Assembly (NCBI GenBank): GCA_947568835.1
Contig: OX387609.1
Coordinates: 17,133,208 to 17,197,207, forward strand
Direction of reading: 5' to 3'
DNA: 64,000 nt
Source of the DNA: Protonemura montana
Lineage: Eukaryota > Arthropoda > Insecta > Plecoptera > Nemouridae
Below, piece after piece: positions 58,201-64,000 of the stretch. Each line of letters starts with the position of its first letter. Position 1 is the first letter of the stretch. A model generated the notes under the pieces. It had not been told where the DNA came from, ran no database searches, and saw only the letters and a program-made list of their open reading frames with translations. Made by a program: the position numbers and the translations under genes.

Positions 58201-61200
58201 TGTCCTGCCCCATGTCCTGCTCCATGTCCTCCCCCTGTCCTGCCCCATGTCCCATGTCCTGCCCCATGTCCTGCCCCATGTCCTGCCCCATGTCCTGCTC
58301 CATGTCCTCCCCCTGTCCTGCCCCATGTCCCATGTCATGCCCCATTTCCTGCCCCATGTCCTTCCCCATGTCCTGCCCTATGTCCTGTCCCATGTCCTGC
58401 CCCATGTCCTGCCCCATGTCCTGCCCTATGTCCTGCCCCATGTCTTGCCCCATGTCCCATGTCCTGCCCCATGTCCTGCCCCATGTCCTGCCCCATGTCC
58501 TGCCCTATGTCCTGCCCCATGTCGTGCCCCATTTTCTGCTCCATGTTCCACCCCATGTCCTGCCCCATGTCCCATGTCATGCCCCATGTCCTGCCCCATG
58601 TCCTGCCCCATGTCCTGTCCCATGTCCTGCTCCATGTCCTGCCCCATGTCTTACCTCATGTCCCATGTCCTGCCTCATGTCCTGCCCCATGTCCTGCCTC
58701 ATATCCTGCCCCATGTCCTGCCCCATGTCCTGCCCCATGTCCTGTCCCATGTCCTGCCCAATGTCCTGCCCCATGTCCTGCTCCATGTCCTGCCCCATGT
58801 CCTGCCCCATGTCCTGCCCTATGTCCTGCCCCATGTCCTGCCCCATGTCCTGCCCCATGTCCTGCCCTATGTCCTTCCCCATGTCCTGCCCCATGTCCTG
58901 CCCCATGTCCTGTCCCATGTCATGTCCCATGTCCTGCTCCATGTCCTGCCCCATGTCCTGCCCCATGTCCTGCCCTATGTCCTGCCCCATGTCCTGCCCC
59001 ATGTCCTGCCCCATGTCCTGCCCCATGTCCTGCCCCATGTCCTGCCCCATGTCCTGCCCCATGTCCCATGTCCTGCCCCATGTCCTGCCCCTTGTCCTGT
59101 CCCATTTCCTGCCCCATGTCCTACCCCATGTCCTGCCCCATGTCCTGCCCCATGTCCTGCCCCATGTCCTGCCTCATGTCCTGCCCCATGTCTTGCCCCA
59201 TGTCCCATGTCCTGCCCCATGTCCTGCCCCATGTCCTGCCCCATGTCCTGCCCTATGTCCTGTCTTATGTCCTGGCTCATGTCCTGCCCCATGTCCTGCC
59301 TCATATCCTGCCCCATGTCCTGCCCCATGTCCTGCCCCATGTCCTGTCCCATGTCCTGCCCAATGTCCTGCCCCATGTCCTGCTCCATGTCCTGCCCCAT
59401 GTCCTGCCCCATGTCCTGCCCTATGTCCTGTCTTATGTCCTGCCCCATTTCCTGCCCCATCTCCTGCTCCATGTCCTGCCCCATGTCCTGCCCCATGTCC
59501 CATGTCCTGCCCCATGTCCTGCCCCATGTCCTGTCCCATGTCCTGCCTCATGTCCTGCCCCATGTCCTGCCCCATGTCCTGCCCCATGTCCTGCCCCATG
59601 TCCTGTCCCATGTCCTGCCCCATGTCATGCCCCATGTCCTGCCCCATGTCCTGCCCCATGTCCCATGTCCTGCCCCATGTCCTGCCCTTTGTCCTGTCCC
59701 ATTTCCTGCCCCATGTCCTGGCCTATGTCCCGCCCCATGTCCTGCCCCATGTCCTGCCCCATGTTCTGCCCCATGTCCTGTCCCATGTCTTGCCCCATGT
59801 CCCATGTCCTGCCCCATGTCCTGCCCCATGTCCTGCCCCATGTCCTTCCCTATGTCCTGTCCCATGTCCTGCCCCATGTTCTGCCCCATGTCCTGCTCCA
59901 TGTCCTCCCCCTGTCCTGCCCCATGTCCCATGTCCTGCCCCATGTCCTGCCCCATGTCCTGCCCCATGTCCTGCTCCATGTCCTCCCCCTGTCCTGCCCC
60001 ATGTCCCATGTCCTGCCCCATTTCCTGCCCCATGTCCTTCCCCATGTCCTGCCCTATGTCCTGTCCCATGTCCTGCCCCATGTCCTGCCCCATGTCCTGC
60101 CCTATGTCCTGCCCCATGTCTTGCCCCATGTCCCATGTCCTGCACCATGTCCTGCCCCATGTCCTGCCCCATGTCCTGCCCTATGTCCTGCCCCATGTCG
60201 TGCCCCATTTTCTGCTCCATGTTCCACCCCATGTCCTGCCCCATGTCCCATGTCATGCCCCATGTCCTGCCCCATGTCCTGCCCCATGTCCTGTCCCATG
60301 TCCTGCTCCATGTCCTGCCCCATGTCTTACCTCATGTCCCATGTCCTGCCTCATGTCCTGCCCCATGTCCTGCCTCATATCCTGCCCCATGTCCTGCCCC
60401 ATGTCCTGCCCCATGTCCTGTCCCATGTCCTGCCCAATGTCCTGCCCCATGTCCTGCTCCATGTCCTGCCCCATGTCCTGCCCCATGTCCTGCCCTATGT
60501 CCTGCCCCATGTCCTGCCCCATGTCCTGCCCCATGTCCTGCCCTATGTCCTTCCCCATGTCCTGCCCCATGTCCTGCCCCATGTCCTGTCCCATGTCATG
60601 TCCCATGTCCTGCTCCATGTCCTGCCCCATGTCCTGCCCCATGTCCTGCCCTATGTCCTGCCCCATGTCCTGCCCCATGTCCTGCCCCATGTCCTGCCCC
60701 ATGTCCTGCCCCATGTCCTGCCCCATGTCCTGCCCCATGTCCCATGTCCTGCCCCATGTCCTGCCCCTTGTCCTGTCCCATTTCCTGCCCCATGTCCTAC
60801 CCCATGTCCTGCCCCATGTCCTGCCCCATGTCCTGCCCCATGTCCTGCCCCATGTCCTGCCCCATGTCCTGCCCCATGTCCCATGTCCTGCCCCATGTCC
60901 TGCCCCTTGTCCTGTCCCATTTCCTGCCCCATGTCCTACCCCATGTCCTGCCCCATGTCCTGCCCCATGTCCTGCCCCATGTCCTGCCTCATGTCCTGCC
61001 CCATGTCTTGCCCCATGTCCCATGTCCTGCCCCATGTCCTGCCCCATGTCCTGCCCCATGTCCTGCCCTATGTCCTGTCTTATGTCCTGCCTCATGTCCT
61101 GCCCCATGTCCTGCCTCATATCCTGCCCCATGTCCTGCCCCATGTCCTGCCCCATGTCCTGTCCCATGTCCTGCCCAATGTCCTGCCCCATGTCCTGCTC

Positions 61201-64000
61201 CATGTCCTGCCCCATGTCCTGCCCCATGTCCTGCCCTATGTCCTGTCTTATGTCCTGCCCCATGTCCTGCCCCATGTCCTGCTCCATGTCCTTCCCCTGT
61301 CCTGCCCTATGTCCCATGTCCTGCCCCATGTCCTGCCTCATGTCCTGCCCCATGTCCTGCCCTATGTCCTGTCCCATGTCCTGCCCCATTTCCTGCCCCA
61401 TCTCCTGCTCCATGTCCTGCCCCATGTCCTGCCCCATGTCCCATGTCCTGCCCCATGTCCTGCCCCATGTCCTGTCCCATGTCCTGCCTCATGTCCTGCC
61501 CCATGTCCTGCCCCATGTCCTGCCCCATGTCCTGCCCCATGTCCTGTCCCATGTCCTGCCCCATGTCATGCCCCATGTCCTGCCCCATGTCCTGCCCCAT
61601 GTCCCATGTCCTGCCCCATGTCCTGCCCTTTGTCCTGTCCCATTTCCTGCCCCATGTCCTGGCCTATGTCCCGCCCCATGTCCTGCCCCATGTCCTGCCC
61701 CATGTTCTGCCCCATGTCCTGTCCCATGTCTTGCCCCATGTCCCATGTCCTGCCCCATGTCCTGCCCCATGTCCTGCCCCATGTCCTTCCCTATGTCCTG
61801 TCCCATGTCCTGCCCCATGTCCTGCCCCATGTCCTGCTCCATGTCCTCCCCCTGTCCTGCCCCATGTCCCATGTCCTGCCCCATGTCCTGCCCCATGTCC
61901 TGCCCCATGTCCTGCTCCATGTCCTCCCCCTGTCCTGCCCCATGTCCTGCCCCATGTCCTGCCCCATGTCCTGCCCTATGTCCTGTCTTATGTCCTGCCC
62001 CATGTCCTGCCCCATGTCCTGCTCCATGTCCTTCCCCTGTCCTGCCCTATGTCCCATGTCCTGCCCCATGTCCTGCCTCATGTCCTGCCCCATGTCCTGC
62101 CCTATGTCCTGTCCCATGTCCTGCCCCATTTCCTGCCCCATCTCCTGCTCCATGTCCTGCCCCATGTCCTGCCCCATGTCCCATGTCCTGCCCCATGTCC
62201 TGCCCCATGTCCTGTCCCATGTCCTGCCTCATGTCCTGCCCCATGTCCTGCCCCATGTCCTGCCCCATGTCCTGCCCCATGTCCTGTCCCATGTCCTGCC
62301 CCATGTCATGCCCCATGTCCTGCCCCATGTCCTGCCCCATGTCCCATGTCCTGCCCCATGTCCTGCCCTTTGTCCTGTCCCATTTCCTGCCCCATGTCCT
62401 GGCCTATGTCCCGCCCCATGTCCTGCCCCATGTCCTGCCCCATGTTCTGCCCCATGTCCTGTCCCATGTCTTGCCCCATGTCCCATGTCCTGCCCCATGT
62501 CCTGCCCCATGTCCTGCCCCATGTCCTTCCCTATGTCCTGTCCCATGTCCTGCCCCATGTCCTGCCCCATGTCCTGCTCCATGTCCTCCCCCTGTCCTGC
62601 CCCATGTCCCATGTCCTGCCCCATGTCCTGCCCCATGTCCTGCCCCATGTCCTGCTCCATGTCCTCCCCCTGTCCTGCCCCATGTCCCATGTCCTGCCCC
62701 ATTTCCTGCCCCATGTCCTTCCCCATGTCCTGCCCTATGTCCTGTCCCATGTCCTGCCCCATGTCCTGCCCCATGTCCTGCCCTATGTCCTGCCCCATGT
62801 CTTGCCCCATGTCCCATGTCCTGCCCCATGTCCTGCCCCATGTCCTGCCCCATGTCCTGCCCTATGTCCTGCCCCATGTCGTGCCCCATTTTCTGCTCCA
62901 TGTTCCACCCCATGTCCTGCCCCATGTCCCATGTCATGCCCCATGTCCTGCCCCATGTCCTGCCCCATGTCCTGTCCCATGTCCTGCTCCATGTCCTGCC
63001 CCATGTCTTACCTCATGTCCCATGTCCTGCCTCATGTCCTGCCCCATGTCCTGCCTCATATCCTGCCCCATGTCCTGCCCCATGTCCTGCCCCATGTCCT
63101 GTCCCATGTCCTGCCCAATGTCCTGCCCCATGTCCTGCTCCATGTCCTGCCCCATGTCCTGCCCCATGTCCTGCCCTATGTCCTGCCCCATGTCCTGCCC
63201 CATGTCCTGCCCCATGTCCTGCCCTATGTCCTTCCCCATGTCCTGCCCCATGTCCTGCCCCATGTCCTGTCCCATGTCATGTCCCATGTCCTGCTCCATG
63301 TCCTGCCCCATGTCCTGCCCCATGTCCTGCCCCATGTCCTGCCCCATGTCCTGCCCCATGTCCTGCCCCATGTCCCATGTCCTGCCCCATGTCCTGCCCC
63401 TTGTCCTGTCCCATTTCCTGCCCCATGTCCTACCCCATGTCCTGCCCCATGTCCTGCCCCATGTCCTGCCCCATGTCCTGCCTCATGTCCTGCCCCATGT
63501 CTTGCCCCATGTCCCATGTCCTGCCCCATGTCCTGCCCCATGTCCTGCCCCATGTCCTGCCCTATGTCCTGTCTTATGTCCTGCCTCATGTCCTGCCCCA
63601 TGTCCTGCCTCATATCCTGCCCCATGTCCTGCCCCATGTCCTGCCCCATGTCCTCTCCCATGTCCTGCCCAATGTCCTGCCCCATGTCCTGCTCCATGTC
63701 CTGCCCCATGTCCTGCCCCATGTCCTGCCCTATGTCCTGTCTTATGTCCTGCCCCATGTCCTGCCCCATGTCCTGCTCCATGTCCTTCCCCTGTCCTGCC
63801 CTATGTCCCATGTCCTGCCCCATGTCCTGCCTCATGTCCTGCCCCATGTCCTGCCCTATGTCCTGTCCCATGTCCTGCCCCATTTCCTGCCCCATCTCCT
63901 GCTCCATGTCCTGCCCCATGTCCTGCCCCATGTCCCATGTCCTGCCCCATGTCCTGCCCCATGTCCTGTCCCATGTCCTGCCTCATGTCCTGCCCCATGT
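55270..64000 (+). repeat. higher-order repeat beta zone, five copies
   Basis: This zone is marked by CCTGGCCTATGTCCCGCCCC at 55897, 58041, 59717, 61658 and 62398, and by CCATCTCCTGCTCC a few hundred bp upstream of each. The spacings are 2144, 1676, 1941 and 740 bp. Long flanks align at those offsets; for example 55.3-56.7 kb matches 57.4-58.9 kb. The marker was not found in arrays A, C or E or earlier in G. The zone continues past the window. Confidence 0.82.
61300..62780 (+). repeat. 740-bp tandem duplication in the beta zone
   Basis: About 61300-62040 is repeated at 62040-62780, with the beta marker at 61658 and 62398 and the TCCTTCCCCTGTCC marker near 61288 and 62028. This is the shortest beta spacing and probably one of the youngest events in the window. 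Confidence 0.82.

Larger units (their letters stand above)
35762..64000 (+). repeat. 12-bp satellite, array G
   Basis: The longest array, 28.2 kb without a cassette, leaving the window still in register. Four zones can be told apart. From 35762 to about 40.4 kb it follows array E. From about 40.4 to 48.4 kb it is built of 1783-bp and 2968-bp duplications. From about 48.9 to 55.7 kb it is a 3749-bp tandem duplication. From about 55.3 kb to the end a different higher-order family (beta) takes over. TAG landmarks end at 37178, 39852, 45273, 45916, 48241, 49474, 50263, 51225, 51960, 53223, 54012, 54974 and 57118; none follows. Confidence 0.97.

Overview
The window looks like eukaryotic nuclear satellite or heterochromatin DNA, and I find no conventional protein gene in it. 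About 49 of the 64 kb is a tandem array of one 12-bp unit, ATGTCCTGCCCC on the + strand (GGGGCAGGACAT on the other), with point variants, 7-bp short units (ATGTCCC or ATGTCTT) and 11-bp units. The organism cannot be named from this sequence. Eukaryotic origin rests on the satellite architecture, nested tandem repeats and spliceosomal-type donor and acceptor signals; a bacterial genome is very unlikely. An animal is my guess, held weakly.

Layout: array A (1-8941); complex block B (8942-14688); array C (14689-17550); complex block D (17551-20768); array E (20769-29477); complex block F (29478-35761); array G (35762-64000, running off the end). Block F is the most complete copy of a 6.3-kb cassette. 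It has a left unique part U1 (donor- and acceptor-like signals around a 41-bp x 7 tandem repeat), then 11 modules that each join a conserved core to degenerate 12-mers, then a CpG-rich right part U2 (26-bp tandem repeat, a 24-codon ORF with half a zinc finger, a hairpin at the array edge). Block B is the same cassette without U2. Block D lacks U1 and about half of the modules. U2 differs at only two bases between its two copies, so these blocks were duplicated or homogenised recently.

The arrays have higher-order structure. Landmark variants (a TAA-bearing and a TAG-bearing unit) recur at spacings of 605, 641, 653, 701 and 1205 bp, all equal to 12n+5, so length changes occur in whole 12-bp steps. 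Larger copies lie at offsets of 850, 1676, 1783, 2144, 2968, 3324 and 3749 bp within arrays and 14.5-20.5 kb between blocks. The last 8.7 kb carries a separate higher-order family.

All six frames of the 12-mer lack stop codons, so the very long open frames here (up to 1890 codons) follow from composition and are not annotated as genes. The most interesting point is the pairing of a CpG-free, strand-asymmetric, G4-prone satellite with a repeated cassette that holds intron-like and promoter-like sequence at its two array boundaries.
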